Positions 17,129 through 25,613 of a stretch of 64,000 nt of DNA are shown here, piece after piece (the first letter of the stretch is position 1; each line of letters opens with the position of its first letter). Under the pieces are notes generated by a model. That model was not told the origin of the DNA and did not search any database. It was given only the letters and a program-made list of their open reading frames with translations. The position numbers and the translations under genes are program-made. This stretch comes from Bacteroidales bacterium UBA1745 (GTDB lineage: Bacteria; Bacteroidota; Bacteroidia; Bacteroidales; UBA932): NCBI GenBank assembly GCA_002314885.1, contig DCHT01000066.1, forward strand, positions 5,533 through 69,532, in the 5' to 3' direction.

Positions 17129-18156
17129 CGACGCACTACTTTGTTTGGACTGGCCTTCATTCCAGTGCTGACTTTGGACATTCCTTCCACGATTACGAGG
17201 TCACCGCTTGCAAGGCCGGATTTGATGGCTACGCCCTTGCCCACGAAGTTGCCTGTGGTAACATAGCGCTTCTGCACCGTGCTGGTGGAATCGACCATCC
17301 ACACGTAACTGCCGCCCTCGTCGACTTTGACTACGGATGCAGGAATCTCGAGACGGTCTTCGACTGAGTGCTGCAGATAGACTTTGCATATCATACCGGG
17401 CTTGAGGCCTGAAGGCTTCTTGAAAAGTCTGACTTCAGCAGTGTAGGAATGGGAGAGGGAATGGGTGTTGACTCCGACTGAGGATATTTTACCTTCGATT
17501 TCCATTCCTTCGAGGGCAGGTACTACGACGGTAGCTGCAGAACCTGTCTTTACGAGGGAATATTCGGTTTCCGGAATCTCAATGCTGACGTTCAGGTCGC
17601 CCTCGTCGAGTATTTCGATGAGGCGTTCTCCTGTGGTAACGTTCTGTCCCACAGTGACATATACTTCGCTGACGGTGCCGGAGAACGGAGCCCTGACATC
17701 GCATTTGGCGAGGGAACGGTCCGAAATGTCTGCCGATGCCACTGCCTGTGCAAGCTTGGTTTCGATCTCCATCCACTTGATTTCGGACAGGCCGCCGGCC
17801 TCATAAACCTTCTTTGCACGCTCGTAGCCGTCCTTTGCCTGACGCAGGGTGGCCTGGTTGGCATCGTGGAGGCTCTTCACGTCCGGAGCATCGATGTGGG
17901 CGAGGAGACCGCCGTTCCTGGCGCTCTGGCCGACCCTTGCAGAGAGGGAAGTGATGACTCCTGAATGAGGGGCGAGGATGAGCTGATGACGGGCAGACTG
18001 GATGTTGCCGTCGTAGCTCTTGTTGAATGTCTTCTCGGATTCACCTATTTCGATGACGCCCACCGGAATGACCCTTTCTGCCGTTTCCTGGTGGCGTCTG
18101 CCGCATCCGCCGAGAATGAGGATGCAGAGGCTCAGTATTGTACAGATCTTCTTCAT
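17125..18156 (-). CDS. RND periplasmic adaptor (MFP), lipoprotein
   Basis: A 343-residue membrane-fusion protein. The N-terminus CILILGGCGRR gives a lipobox, so it is anchored to the inner membrane by lipid. A lipoyl/barrel-sandwich half (LILAPHSGVITSLSARVGQSARNGGLLAHID) precedes a short hairpin and its partner half (DVRAPFSGTVSEVYVTVGQNVTTGERL), then beta-barrel and membrane-proximal domains. It links the RND pump to the TolC-like channel. Three bases separate it from the upstream lipoprotein gene. Confidence 0.9.
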   Translation of the reverse strand: MKKICTILSLCILILGGCGRRHQETAERVIPVGVIEIGESEKTFNKSYDGNIQSARHQLILAPHSGVITSLSARVGQSARNGGLLAHIDAPDVKSLHDANQATLRQAKDGYERAKKVYEAGGLSEIKWMEIETKLAQAVASADISDRSLAKCDVRAPFSGTVSEVYVTVGQNVTTGERLIEILDEGDLNVSIEIPETEYSLVKTGSAATVVVPALEGMEIEGKISSVGVNTHSLSHSYTAEVRLFKKPSGLKPGMICKVYLQHSVEDRLEIPASVVKVDEGGSYVWMVDSTSTVQKRYVTTGNFVGKGVAIKSGLASGDLVIVEGMSKVSTGMKASPNKVVRR

Positions 18157-18159
18157 CGC

Positions 18160-18720
18160 TTATTTCTCGAGTTTTGCAAAACAGATGATTTCATCGCTTA
18201 TGACCTTGTATTCGAGCAGAACGTCTTCGAGGCCGACTGTGGTTTCCATCACGAAGTTGCTGATAGGGTATATGTTCAGGATGATGTAATTTCCATTCTC
18301 ATAATATGTACCCTTGCCGCTGAGTTCCACCTGTACGGCCGGAGCACGGTTCATAATGCTTCCGGTAGTACCTTCTTCGGCGAGCAGGAGAATGCCTGTA
18401 CCTCTCTCAAGCCTGAGGGCGTCGGTATCCTTGTCGTAGGTTGCGTAGAACATAAGGCTGTGGGAAGACATCATCACGCTCATATTCACGAGCCATCCGC
18501 CGTCTTCGTTGTCGATGATGTACATCTGACCGGCTTCGTTTGAGATGATGAATTTCTGCTTGATGTCTGTGTAGCCCGGAGTGACGCATTCGCACTCGAT
18601 GTTTCCGGACATCTTGAAATGATAAGTGCCAGGAATGGCCTTAGACGCGCTTTTCTCGCAGGATGAAAGGCTGAGGAGGCCTGCTGCGATGAGGAGGACT
18701 GAAAGAATTCTGAGTTTCAT
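18160..18720 (-). CDS. Small lipoprotein of unknown function heading the efflux operon
   Basis: A 186-residue lipoprotein (lipobox LSLSSCEKS). After the linker, AIPGTYHFKMSGNIECECVTPG and the alternating hydrophobic strands that follow suggest a small beta-barrel such as a lipocalin-like fold, but I do not recognise a family. As first gene of the tightly packed operon (adaptor, RND, TolC, HD, synthetase) it may capture the pump substrate or monitor envelope state; that is inference. A TATATTTG box on the minus strand (18778-18771) is a possible -7 element. Confidence 0.7.
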   Translation of the reverse strand: MKLRILSVLLIAAGLLSLSSCEKSASKAIPGTYHFKMSGNIECECVTPGYTDIKQKFIISNEAGQMYIIDNEDGGWLVNMSVMMSSHSLMFYATYDKDTDALRLERGTGILLLAEEGTTGSIMNRAPAVQVELSGKGTYYENGNYIILNIYPISNFVMETTVGLEDVLLEYKVISDEIICFAKLEK

Positions 18721-18831
18721 ATTTTTAGTTTAAATTTTTTCTGACAGGAAACGCTTTTGCGTAATTGCGCCAAATATAGCGATTATTTGCCGATATTTCT
18801 TATTTTTGCGACACAAATCAATGCATATTAT

Positions 18832-19551
18832 ATGTCTATCAGGCGTTATACACTTATTCTATTCGCCTCATTAGCCAGTATATCCCTTTCAGCTCAGACG
18901 GTCGGTGAGCCTGCCGACTCTGTCCAGGTGGAAGTGGACCTGCCGGTGATCGAGGAACAGAAGCCCGTTGACCAGGGCTACAAAGTCGAAATCAGTGTCG
19001 GCTGGGGAGACCAGATGTTCGAGACTCTCATCTGGCACGAGATCCAGCCTCCTTTCGGTCAGGTGCCCGACGAAGAGGTGCTCAATATCAAGCAGAACTA
19101 CAAATACTATCAGCACGCGTTCTTAAGCGGTTATTTCAACGTGCGCAAATGGTTCAGCCTCGGTCTGATGCTGGATTTCAGCGGCGTCTGCTGGGAAACT
19201 GCCGATTACAAGGGCAACGGCGATTTCATTGCGAAGACCAGCGATGAGAGGTTTATGAACATCTGCCTTATTCCGCAGCTGCGCTTCAACTATATGAACA
19301 AGCAGTATGTCTCCCTCCACACCGGACTGGGTCTCGGTATGAACGTGAATACCGGCACGGAGAAGGACTATCTCGGCAGGCAGACCGTCGTCGCTCCGGC
19401 TTTCTATCTGGATCTGATCGGTGTGAAGGCCTGCTACAAGAATTTCTTCGGAGCGGTGGACCTTGGCGGCATCATCTCCCTCCAGAATCAGACTGAAATC
19501 TATCTCCTCGGCTCCCGTATGTTCAGCGTCAGCCTGGGCGTTCAATTCTAA
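18832..19551 (+). CDS. Outer membrane beta-barrel-like protein, unknown function
   Basis: About 239 residues starting MSIRRYTLILFASLASISLSAQ, a signal peptide ending at AQ; I prefer this start over an upstream in-frame Met. The mature part alternates short polar turns with strands rich in aromatic and glycine residues (HTGLGLGMNVNTGTEKDYL) and ends FSVSLGVQF, a terminal Phe typical of outer-membrane barrels. No specific family is recognised. The next gene, a secreted hydrolase, begins six bases after its stop. TATTTTTG at 18801-18808 is a possible -7 box. Confidence 0.6.
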   Translation: MSIRRYTLILFASLASISLSAQTVGEPADSVQVEVDLPVIEEQKPVDQGYKVEISVGWGDQMFETLIWHEIQPPFGQVPDEEVLNIKQNYKYYQHAFLSGYFNVRKWFSLGLMLDFSGVCWETADYKGNGDFIAKTSDERFMNICLIPQLRFNYMNKQYVSLHTGLGLGMNVNTGTEKDYLGRQTVVAPAFYLDLIGVKACYKNFFGAVDLGGIISLQNQTEIYLLGSRMFSVSLGVQF

Positions 19552-19557
19552 GCTGCT

Positions 19558-20847
19558 ATGAAAAGGATACTTTCAATGATAATATGCCTTGTCACCGTCT
19601 GCGGATGCGTGTTTGACAAGGATTACTACATCAATTTCGATGATATTTCCTACACTCCCGGAATGTTCAAGGTGAAGTGTCAGAAGACCACGGACCTGTC
19701 TGACGGTCTGCCTGAAGACGCGATGCTTCCGGACGGTACTTCAGTGAATGCCTTCCTCGCCGATTCCCTCGAGGCTGCGACCAAGGCTACCAGCACTTCC
19801 GCCAATGCCTTCATCCAGAATTTCCAGAAATGGGGGACACAGAGCAAGCTGACGGAAATCAGCGGCATCTATGAGTCCGTGGATGAATACGGCAACCCAA
19901 TCACCCTTTCCGGCAAAGTCATCATCCCGACCAAGAGTGAGATCAAGCGAGTGATTCTCGTGTCGCATTACACCATCGGCTCCGATATGGAGGCACCTAG
20001 CAATTCCTTCCCTCTGGAGGCCCAGCTGGCACAGTTGGGCTATGCCATCGTCTGTCCGGACTACATAGGCTACGGCATCACCAACGACCGCTATCATCCA
20101 TATCTTATGATGGAACAGACGGCCAGGAACGTCATCGATATGTATCTGGCCGTGATGCCTTTCCTGAAGGCCATCGACCGCGCTCCTAAGTACGAGGAAA
20201 TCTACCTTATGGGCTATTCCCAGGGCGGTGGAACCACTATGGCAGTCCAGTATATGCTTGAGAGGGACCACGGTCCTTCCAGCGCCACTCCGGTTAAGAT
20301 CAAGCGAGTTTTTGCGGGCGGCGGAATCTACGACATCAAGGGCACTTTCGAGAGCTATATCACGACCAATCAGGCCTCCTATCCTTGTGGCGTGCCTTTC
20401 GTGATCGTGGGTCAGGTGAAGGGCAACCATCTCGATGACGCACTGATTACGACCCTGCTTAGGCCGTCCATCACCCGTCATCTCGACGAGTGGTTCCTCA
20501 AAAAGACTACTATGACAGGTCAGATGAACAAGATCATCGACACTCACGTGACGGATGAGATCCTGACTCCGGTCGCATTCGACAGGGCCAGTCCGGAGAT
20601 CACGCAGCTTTATCAGGTGATGACATTGAACTCAGTTCTGTCTCTTGCCTGGCAGCCTTCCGCCCCTGTCTATATGCTCCATTCCATAGATGACAACACT
20701 GTTCCGTTCTCGAACGCGGCAAGTGCGAAAGTCCGTTGGGCTGATTCAAATATCCAGTACAACTTCGGACATTACGGCAGCCACGCAATGTGTTGTCTCA
20801 GATTTGTTTACACCGTCAAGACTATACTGCAGAATGAGAACGAATAA
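19558..20847 (+). CDS. Secreted alpha/beta hydrolase (lipase-like) lipoprotein
   Basis: A 429-residue protein with an N-terminal lipobox (VTVCGCVFD). The alpha/beta-hydrolase core is visible: VILVSHYTIGSDMEAPS near the oxyanion region, GYSQGGGTTMA with the nucleophile Ser (~residue 222), LHSIDDNTVPFSNA giving the acid and HYGSHAMCC giving the His near the C-terminus. The arrangement resembles secretory lipases and esterases. Substrate unknown. Gene overlap of 14 bases with the next lipoprotein suggests they act together. Confidence 0.78.
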   Translation: MKRILSMIICLVTVCGCVFDKDYYINFDDISYTPGMFKVKCQKTTDLSDGLPEDAMLPDGTSVNAFLADSLEAATKATSTSANAFIQNFQKWGTQSKLTEISGIYESVDEYGNPITLSGKVIIPTKSEIKRVILVSHYTIGSDMEAPSNSFPLEAQLAQLGYAIVCPDYIGYGITNDRYHPYLMMEQTARNVIDMYLAVMPFLKAIDRAPKYEEIYLMGYSQGGGTTMAVQYMLERDHGPSSATPVKIKRVFAGGGIYDIKGTFESYITTNQASYPCGVPFVIVGQVKGNHLDDALITTLLRPSITRHLDEWFLKKTTMTGQMNKIIDTHVTDEILTPVAFDRASPEITQLYQVMTLNSVLSLAWQPSAPVYMLHSIDDNTVPFSNAASAKVRWADSNIQYNFGHYGSHAMCCLRFVYTVKTILQNENE

Positions 20848-21742
20848 TAGATTTTTCCTTGCGCTGGGCTTGTTCCTTTTTGCGCTTGCCTCAGTTACTT
20901 CCTGCGACGATGTGGCTCCTTCAAAGTCCGGTCCTAAGGTGGTTATTGACATTCAGATCAACCGCGTTTCCGCCGGCTTTGTGGATGTGACTTTCACTCC
21001 CGACCAGCCTGCCTATTACGCCATCAGCGTCGATCCTGTCGTGGAGGGTGTAGACCCTGCCGGAAATGAGCAGGTGTTTATGGATCTGGCCCTCGACAGC
21101 CTATATATGAAATATGTAGTGTGGCGTCACGCCCACCTCATCAAATTGGAGCATATCGTGGCGGATTTTCCTTCCCACAGCCTTATGTATGGTGAGACCA
21201 ATTATGTGCAGAACTTCCTCAAACCGGACACGGATTACTGGGTGTACTGCTTCGTGGTCGACCACAATTCCAACAAGGCCGACGGTCAGCTTTACTGGAC
21301 GACCATCCACACCGAAAAGGAGAGCATTTTCAACAATACCCGTTTCAAATACCGCATAAAAGGGGAGTGGGACTATATCTACCCTTACAACAAGGAGACC
21401 GGCGATATGGTCATCGACGTGCCTTGGGTGGGTATGACCATCGACAAGGAGGATCTTGTGGCAGGTGGATATGCGAGTCCGGGCGCCTATTTCGACGAAA
21501 TGTTCAAGACTTACAACAATGACAACGGTATGGTTCTCACCGGTGTATATGTGCATCAGAACAACGGTGTAGGCGACGGCTCTTCGAGGACGAAGTTCGA
21601 GGTCGGACATACCTATTACACCGGTTTGGCCATTATGGATGGTCCGCGTGGCGAGGCCTTCGATATCTACAGCTTCACTTGGGAAGGTCCCGACACAGAC
21701 CTTTTCTTCGAGGATTCCTCAAGTACCCTCGGGGCTTGGTAG
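20834..21742 (+). CDS. Hypothetical lipoprotein
   Basis: About 302 residues from MRTNNRFFLALGLF; a lipobox at SVTSCDD is clear. The N-terminal half (PKVVIDIQINRVSAGFVDVTFTPDQPAYYAISVD) looks like a fibronectin-III-type beta-sandwich, with TNYVQNFLKPDTDYWVYCFVVD closing it, as in many Bacteroidales surface lipoproteins. The second half is unassigned. The start overlaps the end of the hydrolase gene in another frame. Confidence 0.65.
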   Translation: MRTNNRFFLALGLFLFALASVTSCDDVAPSKSGPKVVIDIQINRVSAGFVDVTFTPDQPAYYAISVDPVVEGVDPAGNEQVFMDLALDSLYMKYVVWRHAHLIKLEHIVADFPSHSLMYGETNYVQNFLKPDTDYWVYCFVVDHNSNKADGQLYWTTIHTEKESIFNNTRFKYRIKGEWDYIYPYNKETGDMVIDVPWVGMTIDKEDLVAGGYASPGAYFDEMFKTYNNDNGMVLTGVYVHQNNGVGDGSSRTKFEVGHTYYTGLAIMDGPRGEAFDIYSFTWEGPDTDLFFEDSSSTLGAW

Positions 21743-21778
21743 TATGTAATCAGCAATCGTGTTTTAACCTTTTATATT

Positions 21779-23278
21779 ATGAAGAAATTATTCTATTTCC
21801 TTGCAGCAGCCATTGCATTGACTATGGCCTCCTGCGAAAAGCCAGAACCAGAAACTCCTGGCACACCAATCACCGTCGATGATGTTGTCGGAAAATGGGT
21901 AGCAAGCAGTTACAGTTATTATTCCGATGGCAAGTGTGTGTATTCTATGAATGACCACTATCTGGCAAATCAGGGTTCTCTCATTTCTATTACCGTGAAT
22001 GAGACGGCAGTCATCTCCGGTCCTATGTCATTGCCATATACTATCAATGGCGACAAGATGGTGGTGTCTGGCCTTCCTTCCACTTTCAAGGATATTACTC
22101 TGACTGTGAAGGGCGGTCAACTCATACAGACACTGAATTTATCGGAGCCTGTCAAAGTTAATCTCAACGGCTCGGTAGTCAGCTATGACTGCGCTTATTC
22201 AGTCTATGAAAAGATCCTGCCTTTCACAGATGTCGAAGGCAAGACCTTTGATTATGTATCAGGAGAGGCTTACTATGACTACCAAGCCCTTGGAACTGTA
22301 AGCGACAGTGATCGTGCAAAATATAACATTATGAATTATGTTTATTTTGAGGATTCCAAGATGGGTCTGGCTGATTATATGAAATTGTCCTATGAGGTCA
22401 ACAATGATCTTATGTCGGCTAAACTCTTCAGCACCGATGACTGCGACATCTACAGTTATCTGCGTGCCAGCGACGGTGCACTTGTATTGTTTGTCAGGCC
22501 CCTTGGTGACGTTGAACTGACTATGGCTGATGGCTCGAAAGTGAAAGCAAATCAGTATTGTTTTACCTATAAGGAGCATATCTATCCAAACTTCACGGTT
22601 GAAGACGTCGCCGGTTCCTGGGTTGCGCAGAACTTAAACCTTTATAACGAGGGTACCCTTGTTAAGTCACTGTCTATGGCAGATATGTACTACCATAAGA
22701 AGCCGGAATATATTACGATTACCTCTGAATGTCTGAACAGGGAAGGCCTTGGCAAGGTTGGATACGATCTTAAGAATAATCAGATGTTCCTTTCCATTTC
22801 TGCTTTCAAGTCCTGGAAGGTCACTTACGAAGATAACGTCCTTACTGAAACCATTACTCGCAGTACCTATAAAAACACCATTTACGGCGTTGAATACGAG
22901 TATGACAAGATCGTTTCGGATTATGTCAGGATGACTCCTGCTTCTGAAATGGCTGATAAGATCTTTAAGATCAAACAGGTTGATTACTACTTGAATTCTG
23001 AAATGAAGGGATCGAATACTTCTATCCCTGTGACTGATATGATGTCGACTTTCAAGCTCTCCTCAGGAAAGGCTGTATTCACTGGTTTCAGCTTCTCCTA
23101 TGTTATCGACAATATGAATCTGTATTTTGATATGTCGACGACCGGCCGTTGTTATATTGTCTTTGTGGAAGGTGGAGCGAAGGCCCTTATGTTCGTCAAT
23201 AGTACTACTACAACTTCTAATACTGTCAATGGAAAGGAGATAAGCTATAATCACCTGGTTGTAACATATACTCGATAG
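21779..23278 (+). CDS. Hypothetical lipoprotein with repeated lipocalin-like domains
   Basis: A 499-residue lipoprotein (lipobox TMASCEKP). Two related segments begin VDDVVGKWVASSYSYYSDGK (~residue 32) and VEDVAGSWVAQNLNLYNEGT (~275), each followed by strand-rich sequence, a pattern like Bacteroidales lipocalin-like proteins; a third degenerate copy may start near EMADKIFKIKQVDYYLNSEM (~390). Its AT content is higher than that of neighbours. Function unknown. Confidence 0.65.
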   Translation: MKKLFYFLAAAIALTMASCEKPEPETPGTPITVDDVVGKWVASSYSYYSDGKCVYSMNDHYLANQGSLISITVNETAVISGPMSLPYTINGDKMVVSGLPSTFKDITLTVKGGQLIQTLNLSEPVKVNLNGSVVSYDCAYSVYEKILPFTDVEGKTFDYVSGEAYYDYQALGTVSDSDRAKYNIMNYVYFEDSKMGLADYMKLSYEVNNDLMSAKLFSTDDCDIYSYLRASDGALVLFVRPLGDVELTMADGSKVKANQYCFTYKEHIYPNFTVEDVAGSWVAQNLNLYNEGTLVKSLSMADMYYHKKPEYITITSECLNREGLGKVGYDLKNNQMFLSISAFKSWKVTYEDNVLTETITRSTYKNTIYGVEYEYDKIVSDYVRMTPASEMADKIFKIKQVDYYLNSEMKGSNTSIPVTDMMSTFKLSSGKAVFTGFSFSYVIDNMNLYFDMSTTGRCYIVFVEGGAKALMFVNSTTTTSNTVNGKEISYNHLVVTYTR

Positions 23279-23290
23279 ACATTTATATTT

Positions 23291-24457
23291 ATGAAAACCA
23301 TCTCAGACACCATCAGATATATTGGCTGTGACGATGCCGATATCCGACTTTTCGAATCCCAGTACGTCGTTCCGGAAGGAATGTGCTACAATTCCTATCT
23401 CATCCTCGATGAGAAGGTGGCGATTATGGACACTTCCGACAGACGCACTATGGAGCAGTGGAAGGCTAATCTTGTTGCTGCTCTGGAGGGGCGCAAGCCT
23501 GATTATCTGATAGTGCACCATCTGGAGCCTGACCACGCAAGCGGCATTGGCGAGGTGCTGGAAATGTATCCGGACATCACGGTCGTCTGCTCAGCTAAGG
23601 CCAAGGCGATGATTCCGCTTTTCTTCCCGGCAAGCGATCTGAGCGACCGCGTGCTGGCAGTGAAGGAAGGGGATACCCTCTGCCTGGGTCAGCACACTCT
23701 GACTTTCGTGATGGCCCCTATGGTGCATTGGCCTGAGGTTATGGTTACTTACGATGCCCTGGACAAGGTGCTCTTCTCTGCTGACGGCTTCGGCAAGTTC
23801 GGCGTAATCGATTCAGAACCAGACGATTGGGCTTGCGAGGCCCGCCGCTATTATTTCAATATCTGCGGCAAGTACGGCGCTCCTGTGGCTACCTTGCTCA
23901 AGAAGGCCGCAGCGCTCGAGATTGAGCAGATCCTGCCTCTCCACGGCCCTCTCCTCAGCGGTGAGGCTATGGCCAATGCTCTCCATCTCTACTCCATCTG
24001 GAGCAGTTACGGAGTCGAGGCCGAGGGCGTTTTCGTGGCTTATGCATCCATTCACGGATGCACCGCCGAGGCTGCCGAGAAATTGGCTGAAATCCTGCGC
24101 TCAAAGGGTTGCAAGAAGGTTTCCGTGGCTGATATCTGCCGCGAGGACATCCACGAGGGCGTCGAAGATGCCTTCAAGTATGGCAAGGTCGTCCTGGCCG
24201 CTTCCAGCTATGATGCCGGCCTCTTCACTCCAATGTACAACTTCCTCCACCTCCTTCAGATCAAGGGCTGGCAGAACCGCGAAGTTGCTCTGATTGAAAA
24301 CGGCAGTTGGGCTCCTTGCGCCGCCAAGGTGATGAAGCAGATGCTGGAGGAAATGAAGGACATCACCATCAAGGGTGAGACCGTCACTCTCCGCGGCGTC
24401 CTGAAGGACAGCGACATTCCTGCGCTGGAGGCCCTTGCCGACGCGATTCTGGGGTAA
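23291..24457 (+). CDS. FprA-type flavodiiron protein
   Basis: A 388-residue cytoplasmic A-type flavoprotein. The N-terminal metallo-beta-lactamase-like half carries the di-iron ligands: HHLEPDHASG (H-x-E-x-D-H), the His of PMVHWPEVM, the Asp of FSADGFGKFG and the His of LPLHGPLLS. The C-terminal flavodoxin domain starts near residue 250 with FVAYASIHGCTAEAAEKLAE. Such enzymes reduce oxygen to water or nitric oxide to nitrous oxide, protecting anaerobes. The gene precedes crcB by six bases. Confidence 0.92.
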   Translation: MKTISDTIRYIGCDDADIRLFESQYVVPEGMCYNSYLILDEKVAIMDTSDRRTMEQWKANLVAALEGRKPDYLIVHHLEPDHASGIGEVLEMYPDITVVCSAKAKAMIPLFFPASDLSDRVLAVKEGDTLCLGQHTLTFVMAPMVHWPEVMVTYDALDKVLFSADGFGKFGVIDSEPDDWACEARRYYFNICGKYGAPVATLLKKAAALEIEQILPLHGPLLSGEAMANALHLYSIWSSYGVEAEGVFVAYASIHGCTAEAAEKLAEILRSKGCKKVSVADICREDIHEGVEDAFKYGKVVLAASSYDAGLFTPMYNFLHLLQIKGWQNREVALIENGSWAPCAAKVMKQMLEEMKDITIKGETVTLRGVLKDSDIPALEALADAILG

Positions 24458-24463
24458 ACGACT

Positions 24464-24829
24464 ATGCTTAAGAATTTCCTTTTAATAGGGCTTGGTGGTG
24501 CCGTTGGAGCAATGCTCCGCTACGGCATCACCTTGCTTTTTACCGCTCTCTCCTGGTCGTCCAATGTCGGCACCTTCATCACCAATATCCTCGGATCTTT
24601 TGTGATGGGACTTCTTGTCGGATGCTTCAGCCAGTCGCCTTGGCTGCTGATGGCCACGGTCGGCCTCTGTGGCGGCTTCACCACCTTCAGCACCTTCTCA
24701 ATGCAGAGCGTCTCCCTCTTCCAATCTGGCAAATACGGCCTCGCTATCCTCTATATGGCCGCCACAGCCATCCTCTGCGTCCTCTTCGCCGCCCTTGGCT
24801 GGTGGCTGGGGCACAGGGTTTCGTGCTAG
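24464..24829 (+). CDS. crcB: CrcB/FluC fluoride channel
   Basis: A 121-residue four-helix membrane protein of the CrcB (Fluc) family. Diagnostic segments are GGAVGAMLRYGITLLF, TFITNILGSFVMGLLVG with the conserved Asn, and GLCGGFTTFSTFSMQS with the FTTFSTF pore motif. It exports fluoride as a dual-topology dimer; a single gene here implies a homodimer. No fluoride riboswitch is seen in the six-base gap before it. Confidence 0.93.
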   Translation: MLKNFLLIGLGGAVGAMLRYGITLLFTALSWSSNVGTFITNILGSFVMGLLVGCFSQSPWLLMATVGLCGGFTTFSTFSMQSVSLFQSGKYGLAILYMAATAILCVLFAALGWWLGHRVSC

Positions 24830-24852
24830 TTTCGCTGTTTTTTTGACGAATC

Positions 24853-25602
24853 TTACTTTTTCCTCGTCAGATCCAGCACGCCGTTGATGACGGTCAGCGG
24901 ATGAGCCGGATTTCCCGGGATGTAGAGGTCGACCTGGTGATTGTCCAGGAAGGAGCGGTCGAGGTCGGATGAGCCGGCGTACATACCGCCGCTGATGGCG
25001 TCGGTGCCGTCGAGCACGATGATTCTAGGTTCTGGGCAGGCCTCGTAGGTGAGTTCCAGGGCCTTTGCCATATTGGCTGAGATTGGGCCGGTGACGAGGA
25101 CGCCGTCGGCGTGGCGAGGGGAGGCGGCGAATTCGATGCCGTAGCGGCCGAGGTCGAACTGCACGTTGCCGGTGGCGTTGAGCTCGGCTTCGCAGCTGCC
25201 GTCACCGCCGGCTGATACCTGCCTGAGCTTCAGGGAGTGGCGGAATATCTTGCGGATTTCCGGTCTGATTGCGTCCTTGTCGATTTCGATAGGCTTGTCT
25301 TCGCCTTCGCGGATGATGAGCCTTTCGCGTACGTTGGTGGCGAGGTGGGTGTCATCGGTGAAGTGCACCTTCTGAGGGAAGCACCTTTCGCATTCGCCGC
25401 AGAAGAGGCATTTGCCGAGGTCTATGCTGACTGGGGCCGTGCCGATTGCACCGCTTGGGCACAGGTCTGCGAAGGCCTGCTCATCGACCTTTTCGGTGGA
25501 GATCACAGGACGGCCGCGGAATACGCCGGGAGCCTTTGCTGTGCGTACATCAGGAATGAACTGCTTGCCCTGATGGAAGAATATCTTGAGATTGTCGAAC
25601 AT
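24853..25602 (-). CDS. Ferredoxin/NuoB-like fusion subunit of Ehr-like complex, FeS ligands lost
   Basis: About 249 residues from MFDNLK. Residues 1-80 are a HyfH-type ferredoxin domain with C48-P, C65, C68, C71 and C74, enough for one [4Fe-4S] cluster. Residues ~130-249 align with the NuoB/HycG small subunit (GRYGIEFAASPRHADGVLVTGP, DAISGGMY, VDLYIPG). Of the four Cys that hold the proximal cluster in that family, only C137 remains; the expected positions are D134, D201 and N231. So a fusion of two normally separate subunits has lost the usual terminal FeS site. It is the last gene of a six-gene operon and converges with crcB. Confidence 0.8.
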   Translation of the reverse strand: MFDNLKIFFHQGKQFIPDVRTAKAPGVFRGRPVISTEKVDEQAFADLCPSGAIGTAPVSIDLGKCLFCGECERCFPQKVHFTDDTHLATNVRERLIIREGEDKPIEIDKDAIRPEIRKIFRHSLKLRQVSAGGDGSCEAELNATGNVQFDLGRYGIEFAASPRHADGVLVTGPISANMAKALELTYEACPEPRIIVLDGTDAISGGMYAGSSDLDRSFLDNHQVDLYIPGNPAHPLTVINGVLDLTRKK

Positions 25603-25613
25603 AGCTTGAAATA

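Noticed and set aside
24800..24852. Terminator between crcB and the convergent Ehr-like operon
   Set aside because: There is a T-run at about 24838-24845, but only a four-base stem precedes it, which is too weak to claim.
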